Assembly: GCF_003841465.1 (NCBI RefSeq)
Contig: NZ_REFZ01000014.1
Location: 18,528-82,527 of the forward strand
Direction: 5' to 3'
Source of the DNA: Natrarchaeobius oligotrophus
GTDB lineage: Archaea; Halobacteriota; Halobacteria; Halobacteriales; Natrialbaceae
DNA length: 64,000 bases
The notes beneath the pieces were generated by a model that was given only the letters and a program-made list of their open reading frames with translations, was not told the DNA's origin and did not search any database. The position numbers and the translations under genes were made by a program. Shown piece by piece: positions 18,709 through 27,437 of this stretch (the stretch's first letter is position 1; each line of letters starts with the position of its first letter).

Positions 18709-19362
18709 CTAGTCGGACCGGGCGTCCTCGACGGCCTCGACGAACGACGCCGCGCTCTCTCGCACCCGGTCCATGTCGCCGTCGGCGATCGCCTCGTAAT
18801 CGACGAGCGCGCTACCCGCGCCGACGGCGAGCGCCCCGGCGTCGAAGTAATCCGCGACGTTGTCGCGCGAGACGCCGCCGGTCGGGATGACGTCGACGTC
18901 GCCGAGGGGGCCCCGAAGTGCCCCGATGTGCGACGGGCCGACGGTCTTCGCGGGGAACATCTTGAGGACGTCCGCGCCGGCTTCCATGGCGGTGACCGCC
19001 TCGGTCGGGGTCACGACGCCCGGCGCGACGAAGACGCCGTGGCGGTTGCAGGTCCGGATCACGTCCACGTCGACGTGCGGCGAGACGACGAACGACGCGC
19101 CGGCGTCGATCACGGACTCGGCGGACGCGGCGTCGAGGACGGTCCCAGCGCCGACGACCGTCCCCGTCCCCGCGAGTTCGCGGTCGACGGCCGCGATCTT
19201 CTCCGCCGCGCGAACGTCGTCGGCCGTCACCTCGAGCGCGCCGACGCCGCCCTCGTGCATCGCTCGCGCGACGGGGACGATCGAGTCCTCGTCGATTCCG
19301 CGCAGGACAGCGAGGACGCCGCTTTCGACGATCCGGTCCTCGACCGCCCGTCTGTCGGTCAT
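18709..19362 (-). CDS. 2-keto-3-deoxy-6-phosphogluconate aldolase (Eda type)
   Basis: Class I aldolase of 217 residues that splits KDPG into pyruvate and glyceraldehyde 3-phosphate. Family features: Glu44 in GALEVT, the GAGTVLD phosphate and substrate loop, and the Schiff-base Lys134 in DVLKMFPAK, then IPTGGVS. This is the bacterial-type enzyme used by haloarchaea in the semi-phosphorylative Entner-Doudoroff route. The gluconate dehydratase and glucose dehydrogenase genes follow on the same strand further along the plus coordinates, so the three enzymes cluster; the KDG kinase is not here. A TATA-like AT-rich patch lies near 19500, implying an untranslated leader of roughly 110 bases or an earlier start. 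Confidence 0.93.
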   Translation of the reverse strand: MTDRRAVEDRIVESGVLAVLRGIDEDSIVPVARAMHEGGVGALEVTADDVRAAEKIAAVDRELAGTGTVVGAGTVLDAASAESVIDAGASFVVSPHVDVDVIRTCNRHGVFVAPGVVTPTEAVTAMEAGADVLKMFPAKTVGPSHIGALRGPLGDVDVIPTGGVSRDNVADYFDAGALAVGAGSALVDYEAIADGDMDRVRESAASFVEAVEDARSD

Positions 19363-19652
19363 CGGACGCCCCCTTCCGTTTCCGTCTCCGTCGTGTTCCG
19401 GCGATCCCGTCGAACCGCGAGCGGGCGGCCCGCGGCCGGCCGTCGCGATGTGGCGTGTGCACGCGTCATCACCGGTCCGTTCGCCGCGCCCACGCAAGAA
19501 ATTTACTCATTATCGAAAAATGACCCGCAGCCAACTCGAGCGCGCAATTCGAATTCGGCGTGTTCGACGTCGCGCCGCACAGATCGAACGACGAACATCG
19601 GGGGGTTTCGAGCTCGACGACGCAAATCGAAGATTCGCTGGCTCGACGACGT

Positions 19653-20891
19653 TTACGCCTCGTCGAACAGCTCCTCGCCGTCGATCATGTGTTCGGCGAC
19701 GGCGTCCATGTCGAGGGTGACGCCGAGTCCCGGTTCTTCGGGGACTTCGATGTAGCCGTCCTCGATGACGTCCTCCTCGACGAGGTCCCCCCACCAGCCG
19801 AGTTCGTAGGAGTGGTACTCGACGGCAAGCGAGTTCGGGATCGCGGCACCGACGTGGGCGCTCGCCATCGTCGCCACCGGAGAGGAGACGTTGTGCATCG
19901 CCACCGGCATGTAGTACATGTCGGCTTTGTCCGCGATCTTCGCCGTCTCGCGCATGCCGCCGACCTTCGGCATGTCGGGTGCGATGATGTCGACGGCCTG
20001 CTCTTCGATGAGTCGGCGCTGGCCGTGCTTGCGATAGACGTTCTCGCCGGCCGCGATCGGCGTACTCGACGACTGGGTGACGGCCCGCTGCACGTCGTGG
20101 TTCTCCGGCGGGACCGGGTCCTCGAGCCACCAGACGTCGTACTCCTCGAGCGCCGCGGCGAGGCGTTTCGCGCTGCCGCCGGAGAACGTCCAGTGACAGT
20201 CGAAGGCGACGTCCGCGCGGGAGCCGACCGCCTCCGTGACGGCTTCGACGATGCTTACCTTGTGGGCGATCTCCGGCTCGCGGAGGTGGCGGTTCGCGCG
20301 ATCCTTCTCGTGACCCGAGGGGACGTCGAGGTCGAACTTGAGGGCGTCGTAGCCGAGCTCCTCGACGACGCGTTCGGCCTCCTCGGCGCAGGCGATCGGG
20401 TTGGCTTCCTCCTCGGTGTGACAGTCGCAGTAGACGCGCACCTCGTCGCGGTACTTGCCCCCGAGCAGCTGGTAGGCGGGGAGGTCGAGGATCTTGCCCG
20501 CGAGGTCGTGGAGCGCGACCTCGATGCCGGAGATCGCCGTGACGGTGACGCCGCCGATGGAGCCCTCCCCGGACATCTTCTGGGTGAGGTGCTCGGTCAG
20601 CCGGTCGATGTCGAGCGGGTTTTCGCCCCGGAGGAAGGGACCCATCCGCTCGATGAGCTCGGGCGCGCCCGCGCCCCAGTAGGCCTCGCCGGTGCCGACG
20701 ATTCCGGCGTCGGTGTAGACGCGGACGAGCGTCCACGGGAAGTTGCCGTCGACCATCGTCGTCTGGACGTCGGTGATCTCGACGTCCCGTCCGCCGCCGC
20801 GCTCTCGCGTGACGTTCATCGTCTCCGCCGAGAGATCCCGCATCGTGTACTCGGCGTTTGGATCGTGCAGTGTGGAGTAATCGACGCCCAT
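19653..20891 (-). CDS. gnaD: D-gluconate dehydratase (enolase superfamily)
   Basis: 412-residue mandelate-racemase/enolase superfamily enzyme that would dehydrate gluconate to 2-keto-3-deoxygluconate. The N-terminal capping domain (about 35-160) has GIVGTGEAYWG. The barrel holds the metal ligands Asp in VAFDCHWTF, Glu in WWLEDP and Glu in IAAGEN, with the His of MHNVSSP as catalytic candidate. Length and N-terminal MGVDYSTLHDPNAEYTMRDLS resemble the characterised Haloferax GnaD as I recall it. It lies between the KDPG aldolase and glucose dehydrogenase genes, all transcribed alike. The clustering supports a gluconate rather than a mandelate role. Confidence 0.9.
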   Translation of the reverse strand: MGVDYSTLHDPNAEYTMRDLSAETMNVTRERGGGRDVEITDVQTTMVDGNFPWTLVRVYTDAGIVGTGEAYWGAGAPELIERMGPFLRGENPLDIDRLTEHLTQKMSGEGSIGGVTVTAISGIEVALHDLAGKILDLPAYQLLGGKYRDEVRVYCDCHTEEEANPIACAEEAERVVEELGYDALKFDLDVPSGHEKDRANRHLREPEIAHKVSIVEAVTEAVGSRADVAFDCHWTFSGGSAKRLAAALEEYDVWWLEDPVPPENHDVQRAVTQSSSTPIAAGENVYRKHGQRRLIEEQAVDIIAPDMPKVGGMRETAKIADKADMYYMPVAMHNVSSPVATMASAHVGAAIPNSLAVEYHSYELGWWGDLVEEDVIEDGYIEVPEEPGLGVTLDMDAVAEHMIDGEELFDEA

Positions 20892-21021
20892 GGCCTAGGT
20901 GGAGACACCGACGCTAGTAATAGTTGCCATCCCGCTCCCGTCGCGGGGGGTGTCGTGAATCGGCACCGGACCATCCACGGGCGCATCGTGGCTGCATCGG
21001 TACATCGGTACAACGCACCTC

Positions 21022-22092
21022 TCAGATTTTGTCGAACGCGACGGCCGTCTTCACGACGTCGTCGCCGGTCTCGAACGCCGCCTCGAAGTTCTCGAGGTCG
21101 TAGACGCCGGTGACGAGGTCGTCCAGGAACTCCTCGGGGAGCTGGGCGAGCGTGTCGACGGCGGACTCGAAGTGACCGCGGTGGGAGTTGACGGAGCCGA
21201 CGAGCGCCTTGTTGTGAAGCACCAGCTCCCGGTGGAGCCGGCCGCCGTCGATCTCGAACTCCCAGGGCTCGGGGACGCCGAGCAGGACGCCGACGCCGTT
21301 GGGTGCGAGGGCGTCGATCGTCTCGAAGGCGTGTTTCGGGTAGCCGGTAGCCTCGTAGACCAGGTCGACCGGTTCGTGGACGTCGGCGAACTCGGAGACG
21401 GGAGTCTCCCGGGAGTCGACGTACGTCGCGCCGAGTCCGTCGATGAGATCGATCGTGGGATCGGGACGGTCGCGACGGCCGAGACAGTACGTCCGGTCGA
21501 CGTCGTAGACGTCCGCGAACATCGCGAGCGTGAGCAGGCCCAGCGAGCCGTTTCCGAGGACGAGGGCCGACTCGAGACGCCAGTCGAACGCCGATCGGGC
21601 TGCGACGGCGTGTTCGACGGCCTTCTCGGTGACGCTGATCGGTTCGACGAGAAAGCCAAGCGGCGCGAGCGCGTCGGGGACGGGAACCAGATACTCCGCC
21701 GGACTGGTGACGTACTCCGCCATGAAGCCGTGTGCGCCGGCGATTCCCCGTTCGACGTACTCGCCCGCCGGAGCCATGTCGGGTTCCGCGCGATCGAAGA
21801 ACTCGTTCGACGTCCCGTTCGGCGGTCGTCGCACCGTCGGAACCACGTACTGGCCCTCCACCAGATCGGTGTCGTTCGCGTCCTCGACGACGCCGACGGC
21901 CTCGTGACCGAGCACGAGCCGGTCGTCGCCGGGCGGTACGTCGCCGTGTGCGCCCGCGATGACTTCGTGGTCCGTTCCGTCGACGCCGACGCGCAGCGTG
22001 CGAACGAGCGCTTCGCCCGGCGTTGGCTCCGGTCGGGGGACGTCCACGAGAGCCGGTTCTCCGGTCCCCGGTTCGACGACGATCGCTTTCAT
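21022..22092 (-). CDS. gdh: Glucose 1-dehydrogenase (zinc MDR family)
   Basis: 356-residue medium-chain dehydrogenase oxidising glucose to gluconolactone with NAD(P). The catalytic zinc domain has GVDGTDHEVIAG, where Asp replaces the usual Cys as in haloarchaeal glucose dehydrogenases, then GHEAVGVVE. The dinucleotide fold begins at LVLGNGSLGLL. The C-terminal half RELVLHNKALVGSVNSHRGHFE is characteristic of the archaeal Gdh subgroup. It is the first enzyme of the semi-phosphorylative Entner-Doudoroff module. Its promoter region carries an imperfect palindrome over the TATA box. Confidence 0.92.
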   Translation of the reverse strand: MKAIVVEPGTGEPALVDVPRPEPTPGEALVRTLRVGVDGTDHEVIAGAHGDVPPGDDRLVLGHEAVGVVEDANDTDLVEGQYVVPTVRRPPNGTSNEFFDRAEPDMAPAGEYVERGIAGAHGFMAEYVTSPAEYLVPVPDALAPLGFLVEPISVTEKAVEHAVAARSAFDWRLESALVLGNGSLGLLTLAMFADVYDVDRTYCLGRRDRPDPTIDLIDGLGATYVDSRETPVSEFADVHEPVDLVYEATGYPKHAFETIDALAPNGVGVLLGVPEPWEFEIDGGRLHRELVLHNKALVGSVNSHRGHFESAVDTLAQLPEEFLDDLVTGVYDLENFEAAFETGDDVVKTAVAFDKI

Positions 22093-22113
22093 ACGCCGAC
22101 TAGCGGCGCGGCG

Positions 22114-22140
22114 TACTAAAGATTTACCATATTTGTAGTA
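22114..22140 (-). promoter_or_regulatory. Palindromic operator candidate over the gdh TATA box
   Basis: tactaaagat-ttaccat-atttgtagta has arms that match at 8 of 10 positions and lies 22-48 bases upstream of the gdh ATG, overlapping the AT-rich TATA zone (aaatatggtaaatc on the coding strand). A repressor or activator bound here would control glucose oxidation. It resembles, but does not match, the TACT-N7/8-GAGTA site reported for Halobacterium TrmB. Confidence 0.4.
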
Positions 22141-22244
22141 AATAACTGAACTTCTCGCTCACCGGCGTACCACCCGACGTTCCGAACGGCCGGTCCGGCG
22201 AGACGGGTGCGCCGTGACGACGATCGTCTAGGAACGCGAAAGAA

Positions 22245-22257
22245 AGTATCAAATACT
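22245..22257 (+). promoter_or_regulatory. Promoter palindrome upstream of the TlpA-like gene
   Basis: agtat-caa-atact is a perfect 5-bp inverted repeat centred about 27 bases before the ATG at 22278. It coincides with the expected TATA box, so it may be both promoter and operator. Confidence 0.35.
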
Positions 22258-22277
22258 AATGTCAATAACCTAATCGT

Positions 22278-22823
22278 ATGGTCCCCGAACGCGACGTAAC
22301 GCGCCGCGGCGTCCTCGCCCTCGCCGCGGCGACCTCGCTGTCAGGCTGTCTCGGCATCGCGACCAACGCGCTCGGCTCGATGGGGAACAACGTCCCCTCG
22401 AGCGTCCCCGCCGATTTGGCACACCCGGGCCTCGGCGTCGCCGACGGAAGCGAAACGATCGACTTCGTGGCCGACGCCGACCTGACGCTGGTGTACTTCT
22501 TTGCGACCTGGTGTGGTCCGTGCGAGCCCCAGCTCGAGTACCTCCACGAGGTTCGCGAGGAGTACGACCGTGAGACGCTGGCGATGCGGGCGGTGTCGCC
22601 GGAAGACGACGAGGAGCTCGTCGCCGACTACTGGGACGACAACGAGGTCGACTGGCCCGCCGCGATCGATCCCGACGCCGACGTCCACGCCGAGTTCGGA
22701 GTCAGCGTCTACCCCTCGCTCGTGCTCGTCGACCCCGATGGGAACGTCCGCTGGGATACGAGCGGCGTCGCCGACGCCGACGAGATCACCGCACGCGTCG
22801 ACGAGGAACTCGAATCGGAGTGA
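22278..22823 (+). CDS. TlpA-type thiol-disulfide oxidoreductase, lipoprotein
   Basis: Membrane-anchored thioredoxin-fold protein of 181 residues acting outside the membrane. A Tat-style VTRRGVLALAA signal ends in the lipobox LSGC (Cys24). The redox motif is WCGPC at 78-82. The later cis-Pro segment VYPSLVLVDPDG and the length fit TlpA/ResA-like reductases used in cytochrome c maturation. The next gene, one base away, encodes a CcdA-like membrane protein that would pass electrons from cytosolic thioredoxin to it. Together they form an extracytoplasmic disulfide-reduction pair. Confidence 0.92.
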   Translation: MVPERDVTRRGVLALAAATSLSGCLGIATNALGSMGNNVPSSVPADLAHPGLGVADGSETIDFVADADLTLVYFFATWCGPCEPQLEYLHEVREEYDRETLAMRAVSPEDDEELVADYWDDNEVDWPAAIDPDADVHAEFGVSVYPSLVLVDPDGNVRWDTSGVADADEITARVDEELESE

Positions 22824-22824
22824 G

Positions 22825-23523
22825 ATGGTGCTTCCGGAACTACGCCTCTGGTTCGCGTTCACCGCCGGAGCGATGACGTTCTTCGCCCCCTGTGCGTACC
22901 CGATGCTGCCCGGCTACGTCGCCTACTACCTGGGAGACGACGTCGGTGCGACCAGACGCGGAACGCTCGGACAGGCGGCGACCGTGAGCCTCGTCGCCAG
23001 CCTCGGAATGTTCGCGGTGTACCTCGGACTGGTCGGCATCGCGGTCAGCGTCGGCGCGCACTACCTCGAGCGGCTGGTGTTGCTGGGTGCCGGCGTCGGT
23101 CTCGCCCTGATCGTCCTCGGCATCGCCACGTTCGGCGGCGTCGCGAAGGGGCGGACGTTCACGATCGCGCTGCCGGAGCGCGAGCGGAGCTACCGCGGCT
23201 ACTTCGGCTTCGGCGTCGCTTACGCCGTTGCCTCCACCGGCTGTACCGCCCCGCTGTTCGTCGCCGTCGTGCTCTCGAGTCTGACGGTCGGAGCCGCGGC
23301 GGCGCTGGTAACGGTGGCCACCTACGCCGGCGGGATGGCTGCGATGCTCGTCGTCGTGACGCTCGTGACGGCCGTCGGCCGCGACTCGATCCTCCGGCGC
23401 GTCGTGCCCCGCGGACCGCTGCTCCAGCGCGCAGCCGGCGCGTTGCTGGTCGTCGCCGGGGTCGCCCAACTGTACCTCTTTCTGTTCCCGTACGGCGGAC
23501 TCGGACAGCTCGGGATCGGCTGA
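22825..23523 (+). CDS. CcdA/DsbD-like cytochrome c biogenesis membrane protein
   Basis: 232-residue membrane protein with six or seven helices that carries reducing equivalents across the membrane. The two essential Cys residues of the family are visible: Cys23 in FFAPCAYPMLPGY and Cys140 in ASTGCTAPLF. The ATG at 22825 starts one base after the stop of the TlpA-like gene, so the pair is co-transcribed and probably coupled. CcdA would take electrons from cytosolic thioredoxin and reduce the neighbouring lipoprotein. Confidence 0.92.
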   Translation: MVLPELRLWFAFTAGAMTFFAPCAYPMLPGYVAYYLGDDVGATRRGTLGQAATVSLVASLGMFAVYLGLVGIAVSVGAHYLERLVLLGAGVGLALIVLGIATFGGVAKGRTFTIALPERERSYRGYFGFGVAYAVASTGCTAPLFVAVVLSSLTVGAAAALVTVATYAGGMAAMLVVVTLVTAVGRDSILRRVVPRGPLLQRAAGALLVVAGVAQLYLFLFPYGGLGQLGIG

Positions 23524-23618
23524 TCCATGCGTCGAGTCGTCGCGGCGTCCACCGGGCGAACGAGTCGATCGGCGACGAACCTGCAGGGCTAAGTGTCCAC
23601 GTCCCAGATGGAGGGATA

Positions 23619-24773
23619 ATGAACGGGAATCGGTTCGGTCGCCTGTTCCAGGTGACCACGTTCGGCGAGAGTCACGGGAAGGCGATGGGTTGTACCGTCT
23701 CCGGCTGTCCGGCCGGCCTCGAGCTCTCGGAATCGGACGTACAGAAGGACCTGGACCGGCGAAAACCGGGCCAGTCGATGATCACGACCAGCCGCGGCGA
23801 ACCCGACGACGTGACGATCAACTCCGGCGTCCAGGACGGCTACACGACCGGGACGCCGATCGGGATGGTCATCCAGAACAAAGACGCCCGGTCCGGCAAG
23901 TACGAGCCGTTCATCACCGCGCCGCGTCCCAGTCACGGCGACTTCACGTACTCCGCGAAGTTCGGGACGCGAAACTGGGGCGGCGGCGGCCGGTCGTCGG
24001 CCCGGGAAACCGTCAACTGGGTCGCCGCGGGCGCGATCGCGAAGAAGCTGCTCGCGCTCGAGGGAATCGAGCTCAAAGCCCACGTCAACCAGATCGGCGA
24101 CGTGTCGGCCCCCGACGTGAGCTTCGAGGAGATGCTCGAGCACTCCGAGGAGAACGACGTCCGCTGTGCCCACCCCGAGACCGCGGCCGAGATGCAGGAG
24201 TTGATCGAACGCTACCAGGACGAGGGGGACTCGATCGGCGGCAGCGTCTACTTCCAGGCGCGGGGCGTACCGGCCGGACTCGGCGCGCCGCGGTTCGACT
24301 CGCTGTCGGCGCGACTCGGCCAGGCGATGATGGCGATTCCGGCCGCGACGGCCTTCGAGTTCGGGCTCGGCCGCGAGGCCCGCGAGTGGACCGGCAAGGA
24401 TCGAAACGACGACTGGGAGTTCGGCGAGGACGACGACCCGACGCCGGTCGAGAACGACCACGGCGGCATCCAGGGCGGCATCTCGAGCGGCGAGCCGATC
24501 TACGGCGAAGTGACCCTACACGCGCCGACGTCGATCCCCAAAGAACAGCAGACCGTCGACTGGGAGACCGGCGAGGTCGTCGACGACGCGCAGGTAATCG
24601 GCCGTCACGACCCGGTGTTGCCGCCGCGTGGCGTTCCCGTCGTCGAGGCGATGCTCGCGCTGACGCTCGTCGACTTCATGCTTCTTTCGGGTCGGATCAA
24701 CCCGGATCGGGTCGACGGCGAGCCGGGACGCTACGATACCGAATACCACCCGAGTAACCCCAGAAACGAGTAG
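23619..24773 (+). CDS. aroC: Chorismate synthase
   Basis: AroC converts EPSP to chorismate, the last shikimate step, needing reduced FMN. 384 residues, the usual length. Signatures: FGRLFQVTTFGESHGKAMG at the start, RRKPGQS, the GTRNWGGGGRSSARET segment, NDHGGIQGGISSG and GRHDPVLPPRGVPVVEAM near the end, with the His and Asp residues expected near the flavin. It lies 95 bases after the ccdA-like gene on the same strand, and no other aromatic gene adjoins it. Confidence 0.97.
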   Translation: MNGNRFGRLFQVTTFGESHGKAMGCTVSGCPAGLELSESDVQKDLDRRKPGQSMITTSRGEPDDVTINSGVQDGYTTGTPIGMVIQNKDARSGKYEPFITAPRPSHGDFTYSAKFGTRNWGGGGRSSARETVNWVAAGAIAKKLLALEGIELKAHVNQIGDVSAPDVSFEEMLEHSEENDVRCAHPETAAEMQELIERYQDEGDSIGGSVYFQARGVPAGLGAPRFDSLSARLGQAMMAIPAATAFEFGLGREAREWTGKDRNDDWEFGEDDDPTPVENDHGGIQGGISSGEPIYGEVTLHAPTSIPKEQQTVDWETGEVVDDAQVIGRHDPVLPPRGVPVVEAMLALTLVDFMLLSGRINPDRVDGEPGRYDTEYHPSNPRNE

Positions 24774-24808
24774 CCGTCGACGAACTCGCCGTTCGCGCAC
24801 GCCGATCG

Positions 24809-24997
24809 TCACAGACGCAGTTCCCTGGTCTCGACGGCGTGACAGGACGAACAGACGAACTGGTAGCGAACCCGACTCCCCGACGTCGTGACGCGCCAGC
24901 CGCTGTCGGAATCTCGGAATCCGCACCGGCGACACTCGAGTTCGGAGCTGTCGAACTTCTCTCGGAGCTGCTCGAACGGTGAGCTGTGCGGCGACAT
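24809..24997 (-). CDS. Small zinc-ribbon protein
   Basis: 62-residue protein with one complete zinc ribbon: Cys22-x2-Cys25 (ECRRCGF) and Cys49-x2-Cys52 (VCSSCHA), joined by a beta segment GWRVTTSGSRVRYQF. Haloarchaea carry many such micro-proteins (the HVO_0649-type family looks similar). No enzymatic part is present; nucleic-acid or protein binding is likely. It is convergent with aroC and divergent from the LOV-Bat gene. Confidence 0.75.
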   Translation of the reverse strand: MSPHSSPFEQLREKFDSSELECRRCGFRDSDSGWRVTTSGSRVRYQFVCSSCHAVETRELRL

Positions 24998-25050
24998 ATA
25001 TCATTATAGATCGTGGCAGTTAATAACGTTCAGGGGTACGTGCCGGTCGG

Positions 25051-25140
25051 CTGATACGGATCCCGTCCGTCAGTTCCGGAGGGGCCGCAGACGGTTCGCG
25101 ATTACACGGTAATTCGTTGCGCCAGACCGTCTGACAGCAG
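25051..25140. repeat. Palindromic intergenic element, copy 3
   Basis: ctgatacggatcccgtccgtcag on the left and cagaccgtctgacagcag on the right bracket an internal segment with cgcgattacacggtaa. It is of the same family as the copy at 1201-1314. Here it lies between divergent genes, upstream of the LOV-Bat gene, and not at a stop codon. Confidence 0.45.
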
Positions 25141-25200
25141 CCCGGACGAGCCGTCGTCGGGACGCAATGGTTCTTTGACCGTCCCGACGAACGAACGGAT

Positions 25201-27063
25201 ATGAACGACGTCGGAGAAAGCGGACACGGCTACCCGAACGGTGGCGGATCCGCAGCGGCGACACTCGAGAACGTCGTCGACCCGGTCGTCGGCGTCGACG
25301 ACGGGACGGTCACGTACGCCAACGAGGCGGCGAGGGACGCCTTCGATCTCGCGGGAGAGCGTCCGTGGGAGACGGAACCGATCGAGGGCTGGGAGCGACT
25401 CGAGCCTGCGGTCGACGAGACGACGGTGGGGACGGCGAGACGGGTCGACCTGGGCGACGAGTGGAGTGCGCGAGTTCACCGCGGTCCCGACGGGGCGACG
25501 ATCACGTTCGAAGCGCGAGCGCACGAGTCGCCGTCGGTCGACGACCGCGCGGTAAAAGAGCGCGCGATCAACGAGGCACCGGTCGGGATCGCGATCACGG
25601 ATCCGGATCGCGAGGACAACCCGCTCGTCTACGTCAACGACGCTTTCCGACGGGTCACGGGATACGAGTACGACGACGTCGTCGGCCGGAACTGTCGGTT
25701 CCTGCAGGGTGAAGAGTCGAACGAGGACGCGATCGCCGAGATGAGGGCCGCCGTCGACGAGGAACGGCCCGTCACCGTCGAGGTGACGAACTACCGCAAG
25801 GACGGGACCCCGTTCTGGAACGAGGTGACGATCGCGCCGGTTCGAAACGAACGCGGCGAGGTCACGAACTACGTCGGCTTTCAGAACGACGTGACGGCCC
25901 GAAAGGAGGCCGAACTGGCGCTCGAGCGTCGAACCGACGAACTGGAGTACATCCTCGAGCGGGTCGAAGGGCTCGTCCAGGACGTCACGACGGCCGTCAC
26001 CGGATCGACCAGCCGAGGCGAACTCGAAGACGCGGTCTGTGAGCGCGTCGTCGAGGAACCGACGTACGAGGCCGTCTGGATCGGCGAACGCAACCCCGCC
26101 ACGGGGCAGGTCGCGGTTCGGACCGCCGCGGGTAGCGCGGTCGCCACCGATTCGGCCCCCATCTCGGCGGACGGCCACCCGGCGACCGAGGCGCTCGCGA
26201 ACGGTTCGGTCGTCGTCGAACCCGTCGACGGTCGAACCAACGCGGCGTTTCCGCTCTCGTTCAACGGGGTGGAGTACGGCGTGATGACGGTCGAACTCGA
26301 CGACGATCGGTCGGTCGACGACCGCGAAGAGGTCATCCTCTCGTCGCTCGCGCGCGCAGTCGCGAGCGGGATCAACGCCCGCGAGACGAGCAAAGTGCTC
26401 GAGACCGACGCCGTCGTCGCCGTCGAGATCGAACTCTCCGATCGGACGGTCGCGCCCGTCGCGCTCTCGTTCGAGGCGGACTGTCGACTCGAATACCGCC
26501 GCTCCGTCCACCGGACCGGCGACGAAACGGCGTCGCTGTACAGCGTCGTCGGGACGGACGCCGAGTCCCTCGAAGCGGCGGCCGACCGACTGGACGGCGT
26601 CGACTGTCGCGTCGTCGTCGAACGCGAGGAGTCCTGTCTGATCGAACTGCTCGGCGACGAGGACCCCGTCTCCTGGTTCGCCGACCGCGGCGTTCGCGTT
26701 CGAACCGTCGAAAGCGACCGCGGAACGGCCCGGATAACGCTCGAAATCCCGCGATCGGCGAACGTTCGATCGATCGTCGAAGCGCTCGAGAATCGATACG
26801 ACCGCACCGACGTCATCTCGTTTCGCCAGCACGACCGGAACGAGCGAACGCAACAGGAGTTCGCAGCCCGACTCGAGGCGGAACTCACCGACCGCCAGTT
26901 CGCCGTCTTACAGCGAGCCTACCTCGGCGGCTACTTCAAGTGGCCCCGTCCAGCCACGGGCGAGGAACTCGCCCAGTCGCTCGACGTCTCGCGTCCGACC
27001 TTTCACGAACACCTGCGAGCCGCGGAGGCGAAGCTGTGCCGGGCGTTCTTCGACGACGAGTGA
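25201..27063 (+). CDS. Bat-type transcriptional regulator with LOV photoreceptor domain
   Basis: 620-residue regulator related to the bacterio-opsin activator. Order: PAS-like domain (about 20-115), a second PAS domain (about 120-235), GAF (about 250-400), the Bat N-terminal-like module (about 405-560) and a C-terminal HTH_10 domain (about 565-620, ELTDRQFAVLQRAYLGGYF). The second PAS has the full LOV signature GRNCRFLQG with the photo-adduct Cys, the NYRKDG segment and the flavin-contacting Gln in NYVGFQNDV. This predicts flavin binding and blue-light sensing, and so light-controlled transcription. No opsin gene is in the window. The ATG follows a TGATACGG-type palindromic element by about 60 bases. 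Confidence 0.9.
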   Translation: MNDVGESGHGYPNGGGSAAATLENVVDPVVGVDDGTVTYANEAARDAFDLAGERPWETEPIEGWERLEPAVDETTVGTARRVDLGDEWSARVHRGPDGATITFEARAHESPSVDDRAVKERAINEAPVGIAITDPDREDNPLVYVNDAFRRVTGYEYDDVVGRNCRFLQGEESNEDAIAEMRAAVDEERPVTVEVTNYRKDGTPFWNEVTIAPVRNERGEVTNYVGFQNDVTARKEAELALERRTDELEYILERVEGLVQDVTTAVTGSTSRGELEDAVCERVVEEPTYEAVWIGERNPATGQVAVRTAAGSAVATDSAPISADGHPATEALANGSVVVEPVDGRTNAAFPLSFNGVEYGVMTVELDDDRSVDDREEVILSSLARAVASGINARETSKVLETDAVVAVEIELSDRTVAPVALSFEADCRLEYRRSVHRTGDETASLYSVVGTDAESLEAAADRLDGVDCRVVVEREESCLIELLGDEDPVSWFADRGVRVRTVESDRGTARITLEIPRSANVRSIVEALENRYDRTDVISFRQHDRNERTQQEFAARLEAELTDRQFAVLQRAYLGGYFKWPRPATGEELAQSLDVSRPTFHEHLRAAEAKLCRAFFDDE

Positions 27064-27143
27064 GACGATCCGTCGTGGCGACGTACCGGCAATCGTGGGA
27101 CGGTCGCGGTTCACCGGTACCTGCGTCCGGCGGTCCGTCTGCG
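27061..27143. repeat. Palindromic intergenic element, copy 4, at the stop codon of the LOV-Bat gene
   Basis: The TGA stop of the LOV-Bat gene is directly followed by gacgatccgtcgt. Then comes a palindromic core gtaccgg...ccggtac around gggacggtcgcgg, and the right end is ggcggtccgtctgcg. The layout matches the copies at 37149 and 38887. Confidence 0.5.
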
Positions 27144-27248
27144 TCGCCCGCGAGAGGAAAGCCGAGTGACACGTAGCCCGTGATTATGGCCACGAACTGC
27201 GTACGACGGTCGCAGGCGTTTATGTGATCCGTCGTGGTAGCCGCCGGT

Positions 27249-27437
27249 ATGTTCGAGTTCACGACTCCGATCCAGATCGGCGGCGGCGGATTCCTGTACT
27301 GGGCGATCGTCTTTTTCGTGCTCGCGATCATCGCCGCCGCCGTCGGCGCACGCGGCGTCGCCGGGATTTCGATGGAGATCGCGCGGATCTTCGTGTTGAT
27401 CTTCATCGTTCTCGCGATCGTGGCGTTGTTACTGTAG
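27249..27437 (+). CDS. Small DUF1328-like membrane protein
   Basis: 62-residue protein with two membrane helices: [24 protein letters not shown] and a second, [18 protein letters not shown]. The Gly-rich hinge [13 protein letters not shown] between them matches the DUF1328/YtjA family of small stress-associated inner-membrane proteins. The start at 27249 (MFEFTTP) gives the family's usual length; an ATG five codons earlier is possible. The role is unknown. Confidence 0.82.
   Translation: MFEFTTPIQIGGGGFLYWAIVFFVLAIIAAAVGARGVAGISMEIARIFVLIFIVLAIVALLL

Noticed and set aside
19363..19497. Longer N-terminus for the KDPG aldolase
   Set aside because: An in-frame ATG at 19497 would add 45 residues of Arg/Gly-rich sequence not found in the family; the family start is MTDRRAVE at 19362.
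22114..22140. TrmB binding site before gdh
   Set aside because: The palindrome has TACT and GTAGTA at 17-base spacing, which does not fit the reported TACT-N7/8-GAGTA motif.
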